Positions 18,488 through 27,352 of a stretch of 64,000 nt of DNA are shown piece after piece. The notes beneath the pieces are model-generated. The model did no database searches. It was not told the DNA's origin and saw nothing but the letters and a program-made list of their open reading frames with translations. The DNA comes from Luteibacter jiangsuensis (GTDB taxonomy: Bacteria; Pseudomonadota; Gammaproteobacteria; Xanthomonadales; Rhodanobacteraceae). Each line of letters opens with the position of its first letter. The stretch's first letter is position 1. The DNA is taken from contig NZ_JAUSSK010000001.1 of the NCBI RefSeq assembly GCF_030812295.1, forward strand, positions 620,001 through 684,000, read 5' to 3'. The translations under genes and the position numbers were made by a program.

Positions 18488-18516
18488 AGCCTACGGGGAG
18501 TCAGCGGGAGCGTCAA
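18488..18516 (-). promoter_or_regulatory. Sigma-70 promoter of the fluoride operon
   Basis: TTGACG (18516-18511) and TAGGCT (18493-18488) are spaced 17 bases apart on the minus strand. The -10 box ends about 8 bases before the riboswitch begins, so the transcript would start almost at the aptamer 5' end. Confidence 0.65.
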
Positions 18517-18545
18517 CGGGCGGCCGCCTGGCAGGTGGCGCGCAG

Positions 18546-18574
18546 TAAAAAGGCCGCCTGCAAATGCAGGCGGC
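18546..18574 (-). terminator. Rho-independent terminator of the TonB-dependent receptor gene
   Basis: On the minus strand GCCGCCTGC-ATTT-GCAGGCGGC forms a perfect 9-bp stem followed by CTTTTT. It is 60 bases past the receptor stop and insulates it from the downstream riboswitch operon. Confidence 0.85.
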
Positions 18575-18633
18575 ACTGGGGAAATGCGCGATGGCCCTCA
18601 CGGGACATTTCTAGTTATAGGCGAAGCCGTTGC

Positions 18634-21600
18634 TTAGAAGTCGTACGTAGCCGTCAGGCGGGCATAACGCGGGTTCTGGAAGTACTGACCGAGACCGTAG
18701 TTGTTGAGCACGGTCTGCGGCGACGCTTCATACGTCGCGTAGCTGATGAGCGGCTTGCGCTCGTTGGTGACGTTGAAGACCGACAGGCCGAAGGCGAGCT
18801 TGCCTTCGAAGTACGACGGACGGTAGGTCACCGCGAGGTCGAGCTGGCGGTACCACGGATTGCGCTTGTCACCCGGATGCGACGGCTGACCATTGCAGTT
18901 GTGGTACGACGAGCCGTAACCGATCGGATCAGGATCCGCCGCTCCGTCCAAGAAGCCCAGGCACGATTTCGGTGCACCGGAGGCGAGCCGCAGGTTACCC
19001 GAGACCAGCCATTCGTCCGTGAGCTGATAGGCGCCGTACGCCTTGATCTGGTGGGTACGATCGTTGGCCAGAAGGCCGTTGGCGTACTGCATCAGCTCGG
19101 CGGAATCCCAGTCCTGCGTCTTCGAGATGTCCGTCTGGCCGATGTCCGACTTGGTCTGGCCTTCCGTGTTGCCGTAGGAACGCGAGAACGTGTAGTCGAG
19201 GCGACCCTGCCACTTGCCGTCGAACGGATGCTCCAGGTAGAGGTCCAGCGCGTAATAAGAACGCTTGGCCTTCTGCGAGAACCCCCAGTCTTCCTGGTTC
19301 ATCTTCACTTCGGTGCGGCCGGAACCGTCGACATTGGCCAGGCTGAACGTGTTGGTGTCGCCTGGGTTGAAGATGACGCAGCCCGGAATGGTTACCGAAT
19401 CCGGGTCCAGCCCTTCGCGCGTCATCTTGTCGGCGATCTTGCCCGTATCGCAGACGTCATCGATGGCCGTACGCAGCTTGCGCACCGTGACCTTGGCACC
19501 GGTTACCCAATCGGAACCGAGCGTCTTGTCGAAGCCCAGGATGGCTTCATCCTGGTACTGCGACTTCAGGTCGCGCGCCGCGACCGACTGCGCGTCGATC
19601 GGCTGGCCGAACTCTCCGTCGGGAGACACGATACCGTTGCCCAGCGGAGTAAGACCGGTCGGACGGCCATTCTGGTCGATACCGGTGTAGTTGAAGTACT
19701 CGTACGTATAGGTCGACGACGAAGCACCACGCACCGCGACGTTGTTCGGCAGCGCGAGGTAGTAGCGGCCGAGGTTGCCGTAGATCTTCAGCGACGAGTC
19801 GCCGAACACGTCCCACGACGCGCCGAGGCGCGGGGCCCACTGCGCCTGGTTGTTGACGTAGGGCTTGTTGTTGTCGTTGAAGTTCTTGAAGCCATCGTTG
19901 CGCAGACCGATGCTCAACAGCAGCTTGTCGTTGACCTGCCAGCGATCTTCCAGGTACTGCGCGCGCTGGTCGAGCGACATGTTCGTCACGCTCGAGAAGA
20001 TGACGCGACGCACGTAGTAGCCTGCGCCACCCGGCGCGCCGATACCCTGCCCAGGGCTGATGGGAACGCCCGGATTCGCGGTGTGGAAGTAACGCCAGTA
20101 ATAGCCCGGGCCGCTCGTCGAGGTGCCCTCGTCGATGCCCTTGTAATGCATGTTGTCGATACCACCGGCAAGGTGGTGATCGCCCAGCTGCCATTCGAGG
20201 TCGAGGCGGAGGCCGTGGGTGCGGCTGCCAGCGCTCGGGTCCTGGCTGGTCTGCGAGGAATTGAGGTTCGTGATGGGGTTGCCACCATTGAGCGCCGGAT
20301 CCTGCAGCGCCGGATTGAAGATGTAAGGCTGCTGGTCGATGTTCGGCGTCGGGTTGTGCAGGTAATCGTCCGTCCAACCCTTGGCATAGGTCGCCGACAG
20401 CGTGATGTCGTCGGTGATGTAGGACGTGTACTTGGCGATCGCGTACTTCGACGTGATCTTGGACGTATCCGCGTCCGCGCCGGTACGGCCCGACTTTGTG
20501 CGCGTGTCGTAATCGTAGCCGGTGTAATAGCCGCGCTGCTCGTCGGTCGAGTGGATGCCCGTCAACTCCAGGATGTTGCTGTCGTTGATGTTCCAGTCGA
20601 TCTTCGCGTAGATCTTCGGCAAGTTGTACGTGTAGTGGTTGTTGGCGACCGGGTTGGCCTCGGCATTCGAGGTACTGGTACCTTCCGACTTCTCGGCCTC
20701 GGCGGCGACGAAGAAGAACAGCTTGTCCTTGATGAGCGGACCGCCGACGTAGGCGCTATAGATCTGCGTCCACTTGGTGTTGTCTTCACCGTTGCGGTAG
20801 AGGGCGCCTACCTTGCTGGTGTCCTGGTAACCGTAGCCAGCGGGCAACTGGCGGTTTCCGTAGTACACGTTACCCGGATTCGAGGCGGCGAACTTGGGCT
20901 CCCAAAGGATCTGCGCACCAAAATGCCACTCGTTCGTACCGCGCTTGCCGACCTGGGAAATCACGCCGCCATCGGAACGGCCGTACTTGGCGGAATAGCC
21001 GCCCGTATAGACTTCCTGCTGGTCGATCGCGCCATACGGCAGGCCCACGCCGCCGAGCGCCTTGTAGGGATCGGTCGTGTTGTAACCGTTGACGTAGTAC
21101 GCGTTCTCCGAAGCACCGGAGCCGCCGAACGACACCGTGCGGAAACGGCCGTTGCCGAGCGTGCTCTGGCCGGCGACGGCGCCAGGGGCGAGCAACGCGA
21201 TGGCCTCGGCATTGCGGCCCAACGGCAGGCGGGCCAGGGTCTGGGCGTTCACGACCGTGCGCGAATCGACCGTCGAGGTGTCGATGGGAGGCAAGGAATT
21301 GGCGGAAACGGTGACGGACTCCAGCGACTGCGCATTCGCCGCGGTCGCGGCGCTCGCGAACGAGACGTCCGTGCTGCCGCCCACCTTGATCTGGATGTTC
21401 TTGCGCGAATCGACGACCGCACCATCGCGCTTCAGGCTGACGGTGTAATTACCCAACGGGAGGTTGCCGACGCGGTAGCGGCCATCGGCTTCGACTGGAA
21501 CATCGCGCGTGAACCCGCTATCGCTTGTGACGGTGACGGATTCGCCAGCCGCGACAGGCACCTGGCCGAAGATGGAACCACTGGTCGCCTGCGCGAAGAC

Positions 21601-21690
21601 GGTGCAGGTAGCACCCATGCCGAGTGCCAGCGCGACAGCCAGCACCGACGGCCGCACAAACGTGCGCCGCTCGCTTCTCAAGAATTCCAT
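18634..21690 (-). CDS. TonB-dependent receptor with N-terminal carboxypeptidase-regulatory-like domain
   Basis: A 1018-residue outer-membrane receptor. A signal peptide (cut near FAQATSG) is followed by a beta-sandwich of the carboxypeptidase-regulatory type (GSIFGQVPVAAGESVTVTSD, GRYRVGNLPLGNYTVSLKRD). A short plug follows (TVSANSLPPIDTSTVDSRTV, then ISQVGKRGTNEWH). The remainder is a 22-strand barrel, ending in a terminal aromatic signature (RLTATYDF). It matches the oar/CarO-like TonB receptors that are numerous in Xanthomonadales and take up sugars, peptides or iron chelates; the ligand is not readable. ATG at 21690 has GGGGGAG four bases upstream. Promoter, operator palindrome and terminator can all be seen. 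Confidence 0.93.
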   Translation of the reverse strand: MEFLRSERRTFVRPSVLAVALALGMGATCTVFAQATSGSIFGQVPVAAGESVTVTSDSGFTRDVPVEADGRYRVGNLPLGNYTVSLKRDGAVVDSRKNIQIKVGGSTDVSFASAATAANAQSLESVTVSANSLPPIDTSTVDSRTVVNAQTLARLPLGRNAEAIALLAPGAVAGQSTLGNGRFRTVSFGGSGASENAYYVNGYNTTDPYKALGGVGLPYGAIDQQEVYTGGYSAKYGRSDGGVISQVGKRGTNEWHFGAQILWEPKFAASNPGNVYYGNRQLPAGYGYQDTSKVGALYRNGEDNTKWTQIYSAYVGGPLIKDKLFFFVAAEAEKSEGTSTSNAEANPVANNHYTYNLPKIYAKIDWNINDSNILELTGIHSTDEQRGYYTGYDYDTRTKSGRTGADADTSKITSKYAIAKYTSYITDDITLSATYAKGWTDDYLHNPTPNIDQQPYIFNPALQDPALNGGNPITNLNSSQTSQDPSAGSRTHGLRLDLEWQLGDHHLAGGIDNMHYKGIDEGTSTSGPGYYWRYFHTANPGVPISPGQGIGAPGGAGYYVRRVIFSSVTNMSLDQRAQYLEDRWQVNDKLLLSIGLRNDGFKNFNDNNKPYVNNQAQWAPRLGASWDVFGDSSLKIYGNLGRYYLALPNNVAVRGASSSTYTYEYFNYTGIDQNGRPTGLTPLGNGIVSPDGEFGQPIDAQSVAARDLKSQYQDEAILGFDKTLGSDWVTGAKVTVRKLRTAIDDVCDTGKIADKMTREGLDPDSVTIPGCVIFNPGDTNTFSLANVDGSGRTEVKMNQEDWGFSQKAKRSYYALDLYLEHPFDGKWQGRLDYTFSRSYGNTEGQTKSDIGQTDISKTQDWDSAELMQYANGLLANDRTHQIKAYGAYQLTDEWLVSGNLRLASGAPKSCLGFLDGAADPDPIGYGSSYHNCNGQPSHPGDKRNPWYRQLDLAVTYRPSYFEGKLAFGLSVFNVTNERKPLISYATYEASPQTVLNNYGLGQYFQNPRYARLTATYDF

Positions 21691-21846
21691 GGTCTCCCCC
21701 AAAGGAAAAATGATTCGAAGTGAAAAAAGTTGGTCTTACACCTGCACATCCATCCCAGGCGATACCGGCGATGTAACGCTGCTGCTCTCCCCGAGCAGGG
21801 GCGTCTCGTATCGCGTCGGACGGAGGTATCGCGCAACCGCGCAAAC

Positions 21847-21864
21847 GATTTGGATGTCCAAATC
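21847..21864. promoter_or_regulatory. Perfect 18-bp operator palindrome upstream of the receptor gene
   Basis: GATTTGGA-TG-TCCAAATC is an inverted repeat with 8-bp arms. It lies about 19 bases downstream of the predicted -10 box, where a repressor would block initiation or early elongation. The size and symmetry suit LacI- or GntR-type repressors; no such gene is in the window. Confidence 0.65.
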
Positions 21865-21882
21865 TTTCACAGGTCGAGCGCA

Positions 21883-21912
21883 AAACTATGCGTCGGCGTG
21901 ATGACAAGTCAA
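21883..21912 (-). promoter_or_regulatory. Predicted promoter of the TonB-dependent receptor
   Basis: On the minus strand TTGACT (21912-21907) and TAGTTT (21888-21883) are 18 bases apart. The predicted transcript has an untranslated leader of about 185 bases and runs through the operator palindrome. Confidence 0.5.
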
Positions 21913-22140
21913 CAGATGTCGATGATAATTTTGAACATTCGCAATAACTTGCGCACCACCTGAGGCGGGGATTCATCCGACAGGCACACTCCCCGTAAGT
22001 AGCTTCGCGCACGGCGGCAGACGCACAGGCGACCTTGGCGGATGTACGGGGGTGAATACGAGGAGGGGTGCTCGCGCCCCCCGTGCATCCAATTGCCACC
22101 AGGCTGCGTATAGCCCCTGGTACCCCTCGGATCGATAGCC

Positions 22141-23100
22141 ATGACCCAGCCGCCTTCGCCTCCTGTTGTGGAACCACGGCCCAATGGCCTTGGTCAGCGG
22201 CTGCGCCTTTGGTTCGATACGACCGCAGCCGCAGGCCGCCCCGTCGAGGCCGGCCGCCGCATCGACTGGCTTCGCACACTGCCCTTCGTGGGCCTTCACC
22301 TGGCTTGCCTGGCGGCGTTCTGGGTGGGCGTGTCTCCCGCGGCCATTATCGTGGCGACTACCCTCTATGCGGTACGCATGTTCGCCCTCACCGGGTTCTA
22401 CCACCGTTATTTTTCCCACCGGGCATTCCGCACCTCACGGGCCGTGCAGCTGGTCTTTGCAGTCATTGGGGCGTCTTGCGTGCAACGGGGTCCCTTGTGG
22501 TGGGCCTCACATCACCGTAATCACCATCGACACGCGGACACCGCGCTCGATCCCCACTCGCCCACGGTATGGGGTTTCCTGTGGAGTCATACCGGGTGGT
22601 TCCTCACCCACGATGCCTTTCGCACCGATCTGGACCGGGTGCGCGATCTGAGCAAGTACCCGGAACTACGCTGGCTGGACCGCTACGACACCGCCGTGCC
22701 CGTGGTGCTGGCCATGGCGCTTTATGGCCTGGGCATGCTGTTGCAAACGTTCCGTCCTTCCTGGAACACCAACGGCCCTCAAATGCTGGTCTGGGGCTTC
22801 TTCATTTCCACAGTCGTCTTGTTCCACGCCACCGTGACCATCAACTCATTGGCGCATCGGTTCGGACGCCGCCGCTTCGCTACCCGCGACGACAGCCGCA
22901 ACAACCTCTTGCTTGCCCTGCTCACCTTCGGTGAGGGTTGGCACAACAATCATCATTTCTATCCCGGCTCGGCCCGACAGGGGTTTCGTTGGTGGGAAGT
23001 GGATCTCACCTGGTATGGGCTGCGCCTGATGGGGGCCCTTGGCTTGGTGTGGGATCTCAAACCGGTGCCCGCCTGGGTGCATCGCAAGGCGGGAAGCTGA
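22141..23100 (+). CDS. Acyl-lipid/acyl-CoA delta-9-type fatty acid desaturase
   Basis: A 319-residue membrane di-iron desaturase. The three histidine boxes are intact: HRYFSH at 88-93, HHRNHH at 124-129 and HNNHH at 268-272. Hydrophobic stretches flank the boxes as in the family. It should introduce a cis double bond into membrane acyl chains, using oxygen and an electron donor. It is the first gene of a tight rightward cluster: the flavin oxidoreductase starts 2 bases after the stop. Within the cluster it can supply the unsaturated chains that the Cfa-like methyltransferases use. A role as an oxygenase in furan ring formation is an alternative that cannot be excluded from sequence alone. Confidence 0.92.
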   Translation: MTQPPSPPVVEPRPNGLGQRLRLWFDTTAAAGRPVEAGRRIDWLRTLPFVGLHLACLAAFWVGVSPAAIIVATTLYAVRMFALTGFYHRYFSHRAFRTSRAVQLVFAVIGASCVQRGPLWWASHHRNHHRHADTALDPHSPTVWGFLWSHTGWFLTHDAFRTDLDRVRDLSKYPELRWLDRYDTAVPVVLAMALYGLGMLLQTFRPSWNTNGPQMLVWGFFISTVVLFHATVTINSLAHRFGRRRFATRDDSRNNLLLALLTFGEGWHNNHHFYPGSARQGFRWWEVDLTWYGLRLMGALGLVWDLKPVPAWVHRKAGS

Positions 23101-23102
23101 TC

Positions 23103-24380
23103 ATGCGCATCGCCGTCATTGGTTCGGGCATCGCCGGACTGGCGTCTGCATGGATGCTATCGCGCCATCATGCAGTGACCTTGTTCGAAGCCAACGACTA
23201 TTTCGGCGGCCATACCCATACGCATCGCGTGAAGGTCCATGGCGAGCATCACGTCGTCGACACGGGGTTCATCGTGCATAACCGGGCCCACTACCCATTG
23301 CTTCACGCGTTGTTCGACGAGTTGGGTGTCGCTTCACGGCCGACAACCATGAGCTTTTCCGTTACCCACGAACACGCAGGTCTGGAATACAACGCCAGCA
23401 CGCTGGACACCTTGTTTTGTCAGCGCCGCAATCTGTGGTCACCGCGTTTTTGGGGCATGGTGAATGACTTGTTCCGATTCTATCGCGAAGCTCCAAGCCT
23501 TCTGAGACAAGCAGGTGTCGGACCGACGTTGGTGGACTACCTGGACGAGCATGGATACGGTCGCACATTCCGCGACGAACATCTGATCCCGATGGCCTCC
23601 GCCCTGTGGTCGTCTCCATCGCGGCAAATCCTGCGGTTCCCCGCGCGCTACCTCGTGCACTTCATGGCCAATCATCAGATGTTGCAGATCAGGGGCCGGC
23701 CGCAGTGGGAAGTCGTCGCCGGCGGCTCGTCCACATACGTGCAGGCCATGCGCCAACGCTGGAGTGTCGATGAGCGACTGGGCTGCCTTGTGCGCTCTGT
23801 GGAACGCAGGGATGGCACCGTCATGGTTACCTCTTTTGAAGGCGTCGAAACCTTCGACCACGTCGTGATGGCTTGCCATAGCGATCAAGCGCTCGCGCTG
23901 TTGGCGGATGCCACCGATCGCGAACACGCCATCCTCGGTGCCTTGACTTATCAAGCCAATGAGACGGTGTTGCATACCGACGCTCGCGTGCTTCCCCGGC
24001 AGCGCAAGGCCTGGGCGGCATGGAACGCATTCATTCCCGCCGAACCGGAAGCGGCATGCACGGTGAGCTACTGCATGAACCTCTTGCAGGGCTTCCGTTC
24101 ATCGGAGCCCTTGGTCGTCAGCCTCAACCAAAGCCGTTGGATCGACCCGGTCAAGGTGCTGCGGCGCATGACCTACCACCATCCTGTCTACACCACCGCG
24201 TCGGTGACAGCTCAAGCACGCAAGCAGGAGATCCAGGGACAGCGTGGCACATGGTATGCCGGAGCCTATTGGGGCTGGGGCTTTCATGAAGATGGCATGC
24301 GCAGTGCTGTCGAAGTGGCTCAGGCGCTGGGTGCAAACGCATTGGAGAAGCGTCAGGAACAGGTGGAGGCGGACGTATGA
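23103..24380 (+). CDS. FAD-dependent oxidoreductase of the Cfa-linked amine-oxidase-like family
   Basis: A 425-residue flavoprotein. The dinucleotide-binding motif is at the N-terminus (RIAVIGSGIAGLASAWMLSR, then the acidic LFEAND). The text GGHTHTHRV and the C-terminal CTVSYCMNLLQGF and GTWYAGAYWGWGFHEDGM are typical of the COG2907 proteins that sit next to cyclopropane-fatty-acid synthase genes. The start 2 bases after the desaturase stop gives the expected N-terminus. Homologues in Rhodobacter are linked to methylated and furan fatty acid formation (UfaD, a phospholipid acyl desaturase); whether this protein is the orthologue is inference. Confidence 0.88.
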   Translation: MRIAVIGSGIAGLASAWMLSRHHAVTLFEANDYFGGHTHTHRVKVHGEHHVVDTGFIVHNRAHYPLLHALFDELGVASRPTTMSFSVTHEHAGLEYNASTLDTLFCQRRNLWSPRFWGMVNDLFRFYREAPSLLRQAGVGPTLVDYLDEHGYGRTFRDEHLIPMASALWSSPSRQILRFPARYLVHFMANHQMLQIRGRPQWEVVAGGSSTYVQAMRQRWSVDERLGCLVRSVERRDGTVMVTSFEGVETFDHVVMACHSDQALALLADATDREHAILGALTYQANETVLHTDARVLPRQRKAWAAWNAFIPAEPEAACTVSYCMNLLQGFRSSEPLVVSLNQSRWIDPVKVLRRMTYHHPVYTTASVTAQARKQEIQGQRGTWYAGAYWGWGFHEDGMRSAVEVAQALGANALEKRQEQVEADV

Positions 24381-25165
24381 CGACACTGGCCAGCGCGATC
24401 TACGAGGGACGGGTGACGCATCGGCGCCATACGCCACGGCACCATGCGTTTGCCTACCGCATGGCGCAGTTGTATCTCGACCTCGATGAAATCGAAGCCG
24501 TGTTCCGCCAGCACGGCCTATGGTCGGCGGATGGCCGAAACCTCGCGGAATGGCGGCGCAGCGACTACCTGGCGCCGGCCGATATGCCGCTACGCGAGGC
24601 GGTGCAGCAACGGGTAAGCCGAGAGGCCGGCATGGTGCTCGACGGTCCCATCCGCATGCTGGCCCACCCCCGCTATGCGGGCTACGTGTTCAACCCGGTC
24701 ACCTTCTACTACTGCTATGAGATCGATGGAACCACACTCGCCTGCATCATGGCCGAGATCACCAACACGCCATGGGGGGAGCGCCACGCGTACGTGTTGC
24801 CGGTGGAGCACGCGCAGCGCCGCGGTCGCGCCCTCGCCTGGTGCTTCGATAAGCAATTCCACGTGTCGCCCTTCATGGCCATGGAACGCAGCTACGACTG
24901 GCGCTTCACCGCCCCTGCGGACGACCTCAGGGTGCACATGAAAGTCTGTCAAGGCGACGCTTGCGAGTTCGACGCCTCTCTGGCGCTGCAACGCCAGCCG
25001 CTGGACCGAAGCGCACTCAGTCGGGTGCTGTGGCGTTATCCCCTGATGACCGCCCAGGTCATCGGCGCCATTCATTGGCAGGCGCTTCGGTTATGGCTCA
25101 AGCGCAACCCCATCCACGACCACCCTACTGAAGCGCCCGTCTCATCGCGGAGGAAATCCCCATGA
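24377..25165 (+). CDS. DUF1365 protein of the Cfa cluster
   Basis: A 262-residue protein of the DUF1365/COG3496 family, with characteristic text HRRHTPRHHAFAYRMAQLYLD and, later, GYVFNPVTFYYCY and FHVSPFM. Its reaction is unknown. It overlaps the flavin oxidoreductase gene by 4 bases and the next gene by 4, so all three are translationally coupled. The family is almost always found beside the same flavoprotein and Cfa synthase, which points to a shared step in acyl-chain modification, probably at the membrane surface. Confidence 0.9.
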   Translation: MTTLASAIYEGRVTHRRHTPRHHAFAYRMAQLYLDLDEIEAVFRQHGLWSADGRNLAEWRRSDYLAPADMPLREAVQQRVSREAGMVLDGPIRMLAHPRYAGYVFNPVTFYYCYEIDGTTLACIMAEITNTPWGERHAYVLPVEHAQRRGRALAWCFDKQFHVSPFMAMERSYDWRFTAPADDLRVHMKVCQGDACEFDASLALQRQPLDRSALSRVLWRYPLMTAQVIGAIHWQALRLWLKRNPIHDHPTEAPVSSRRKSP

Positions 25166-26457
25166 CTGAAGCGGCCGAAACTCACCGGTCGAACGCAACC
25201 TCGGCCCAGTCCAGTGGGCTGGACCGGTTCATGCGCAAGCGTTTGTTGAACGCCTTGAAAGGGCTTCGCCATGGCCAGCTCTCGGTACACGACGCATGGG
25301 GTCGGGTTGTGTTGGGAGAAGAGGAGTCTCATGCACCGCTGCATGTGCACGTCCATGTCGATGACCCGCGCTTTTATCGCACGCTGGCATTTCAGGGCAG
25401 CGTAGGAGCTGGCGAAGCGTATGCCGACGGTCTGTGGCGTTGTGATGATCCGGTCGACCTGGTGCGCCTGCTGGTGCGCAACCGGAATCTCCTGGACGGC
25501 ATGGAGAGTGGGCTTGCTCGACTCGCCAACTGGTCCATGCGTGCATGGCACGCCTTGCGCGAGAATACCCGTGCAGGCGCCCGGCGCAACATCGCAGCCC
25601 ATTACGATCTGGGCAATGCGTTCTTCGAACTGTTCTTGTCGCCTGATCTGATGTATTCGTCCGCGCTGTGGGCCGGTGACGAGGACACTCTGGAGACCGC
25701 ATCCACGCGGAAGTTGGACGTCATCTGCCGCAAGTTGAATCTCAACCGTGGCGACCGACTGGTCGAGATTGGCACCGGATGGGGCGGGTTTGCGCTCCAT
25801 GCCGCCAAGTACTACGGCTGTCATGTCACGACAACCACCATTTCGCGCGAACAGCATACCTTGGCGAAGCGGCGTGTCGCCGATGCGGGACTCAGCGACC
25901 AGGTGACGTTGCTGCTGGAGGATTACCGCGACCTCGATGGCACGTATGACAAGCTGGTATCGATCGAAATGATCGAGGCTATAGGTGCCCGCTACTTGCC
26001 GGCGTATTTCGCCAAGCTTGGCGCGCTGCTCAAACCCGATGGCCTGGGCCTGGTGCAAGCCATCACCATCGAAGACCACCGCTACGCACAAGCGCTGGCT
26101 TCCGTCGACTTCATCAAGCGACACGTCTTTCCAGGCAGTTTCATACCCTCGTTGAACGCCATGCTCGAGGCGAAGACACACGCCAGCGACCTGGCCCTGG
26201 TGCATCAGGAAGACTTCGGTCCGTCTTATGCACGCACTTTGCGTGCTTGGCGCGAGCGCTTCATGGCGCGGCTGCCTGAGGCCCGCGCGCTGGGATACGA
26301 CGATCGCTTCTTGCGCTTGTGGGAGTTCTACCTCGCCTACTGCGAAGGTGGCTTCATGGAACGCTCCATCGGCGTGTCGCATCTACTGCTCGCCAAGCCT
26401 GGCGCGCAACCAGCCAATGCCCGGTGGACAGTCCGCGCCGGAGACCACCTGGCATGA
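25162..26457 (+). CDS. cfa: Cyclopropane-fatty-acyl-phospholipid synthase family methyltransferase
   Basis: A 431-residue member of the CmaS/Cfa family. The N-terminal half is the usual lipid-binding domain (GSVGAGEAYADGLWRCDDP). The SAM domain starts around NIAAHYDLGNAFFELFLSPD and has motif I LVEIGTGWGGFALHAA, then ISREQHTLAKRR and VSIEMIEAIG. It should methylate or cyclopropanate double bonds in phospholipid acyl chains at the inner membrane. Close relatives in Rhodobacter (UfaM) add a methyl group instead of forming the ring, so the product here is open. It overlaps the DUF1365 gene by 4 bases. Confidence 0.92.
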   Translation: MTEAAETHRSNATSAQSSGLDRFMRKRLLNALKGLRHGQLSVHDAWGRVVLGEEESHAPLHVHVHVDDPRFYRTLAFQGSVGAGEAYADGLWRCDDPVDLVRLLVRNRNLLDGMESGLARLANWSMRAWHALRENTRAGARRNIAAHYDLGNAFFELFLSPDLMYSSALWAGDEDTLETASTRKLDVICRKLNLNRGDRLVEIGTGWGGFALHAAKYYGCHVTTTTISREQHTLAKRRVADAGLSDQVTLLLEDYRDLDGTYDKLVSIEMIEAIGARYLPAYFAKLGALLKPDGLGLVQAITIEDHRYAQALASVDFIKRHVFPGSFIPSLNAMLEAKTHASDLALVHQEDFGPSYARTLRAWRERFMARLPEARALGYDDRFLRLWEFYLAYCEGGFMERSIGVSHLLLAKPGAQPANARWTVRAGDHLA

Positions 26458-26551
26458 AGGCTATGGCGAATTTTGTCGGGTATCGGATCGAAGGACTCCT
26501 CATGGTGAGGGGCTCCTCGCTCGGCAGCCTGGAACCGTCGTGGTGCAAGGT

Positions 26552-27352
26552 ATGATGAGCTACACGATGCAACTCGCGCTGCTCGCCTGCATGATGCTCA
26601 TCGTGATGAGCTTGGGCTGGGAATGGCAGCGCCGCCACCAGAATGCCGGCATCGTCGACGTGCTATGGGCCATTGGCCTTGGGCTGGGCGCGCTTCTCAT
26701 GGCCTTTACGGGTCGAGGCGCCACGTTGCCGCGCACACTACTCGCCCTATCGGGTTCGGCATGGTCGCTACGCCTGGCTCTCCACTTGTGGCGTCGCGTG
26801 CAAGGCGAACCCGAAGACGGCCGCTATCGCCACCTGCGCACACATTGGCGAGGCAACCAGGTTAACTTCTTCCTGTTTTTCCAGGCGCAAGCTGCGCTCG
26901 TCGTGTTGTTCGCCCTGCCCTTCATGGCGGTGGCGGCGAATCCCCAGTCCACCTTCACCATCTGGAGCAGCGTGGCGGTGGGCGTGTGGGGATCGAGCGT
27001 AGCCTTGGAATCCGTCGCCGACCGCCAACTCGCCCATTTTCGTGCGGACCCAGCAAACGAGGGTAAGGTCTGCCGCGCCGGGCTGTGGCGATATTCGCGA
27101 CACCCGAACTATTTCTTCGAGTGGCTGCACTGGTTCAGCTATGTCGCATTGGCCGTGGGCTCTCCTCTTGGATGGCTTTCATGGAGCGGACCTGTGCTCA
27201 TGTACGTTTTCCTTCGCTGGATCAGTGGTGTGCCTTACACCGAAGACCAGGCTCTGCGATCGCGTGGCGATGACTATCGCGCCTATCAGCAGAGCACTCC
27301 GATGCTGTTCCCCTGGTTTCCCCGCTCCAACGTATCGAGGAGTTCTTCATGA
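26552..27352 (+). CDS. DUF1295 membrane protein (steroid-reductase-like fold)
   Basis: A 266-residue membrane protein with about six helices. The C-terminal signature GLWRYSRHPNYFFEWLHWF, then YTEDQALRSRGDDYRAYQQ, is that of DUF1295/COG3752, related to 3-oxo-5-alpha-steroid 4-dehydrogenases and isoprenylcysteine methyltransferases. NAD(P)H-linked reduction of a lipid double bond is a plausible but unproven role. Two adjacent ATGs (26552 and 26555) could serve; AAGG sits best before the second. The 94 bases upstream, after the cfa stop, hold no clear gene. It overlaps the next methyltransferase by 4 bases. Confidence 0.88.
   Translation: MMSYTMQLALLACMMLIVMSLGWEWQRRHQNAGIVDVLWAIGLGLGALLMAFTGRGATLPRTLLALSGSAWSLRLALHLWRRVQGEPEDGRYRHLRTHWRGNQVNFFLFFQAQAALVVLFALPFMAVAANPQSTFTIWSSVAVGVWGSSVALESVADRQLAHFRADPANEGKVCRAGLWRYSRHPNYFFEWLHWFSYVALAVGSPLGWLSWSGPVLMYVFLRWISGVPYTEDQALRSRGDDYRAYQQSTPMLFPWFPRSNVSRSSS

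Larger units (their letters stand above)
21691..22140. other. Divergent intergenic region between receptor and lipid cluster
   Basis: This 450-base stretch holds the receptor promoter and operator listed separately. The half nearest the desaturase gene (about 21960-22140) shows no convincing sigma-70 promoter and no gene. Its G- and C-rich runs around 22055-22085 could form RNA structure. The desaturase start has only a weak ribosome site. Confidence 0.6.

Noticed and set aside
17119-21723. A 1534-codon open frame on the plus strand
   Set aside because: It is antisense to the CLC and TonB-receptor genes, which have clear motifs, terminator and promoter. The translation is low-complexity Arg/Gly/Val text with no domain; it is a GC-rich shadow frame.
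25072-26382. Minus-strand frame of 436 codons
   Set aside because: It is antisense to the cyclopropane synthase gene and has no recognisable domain.
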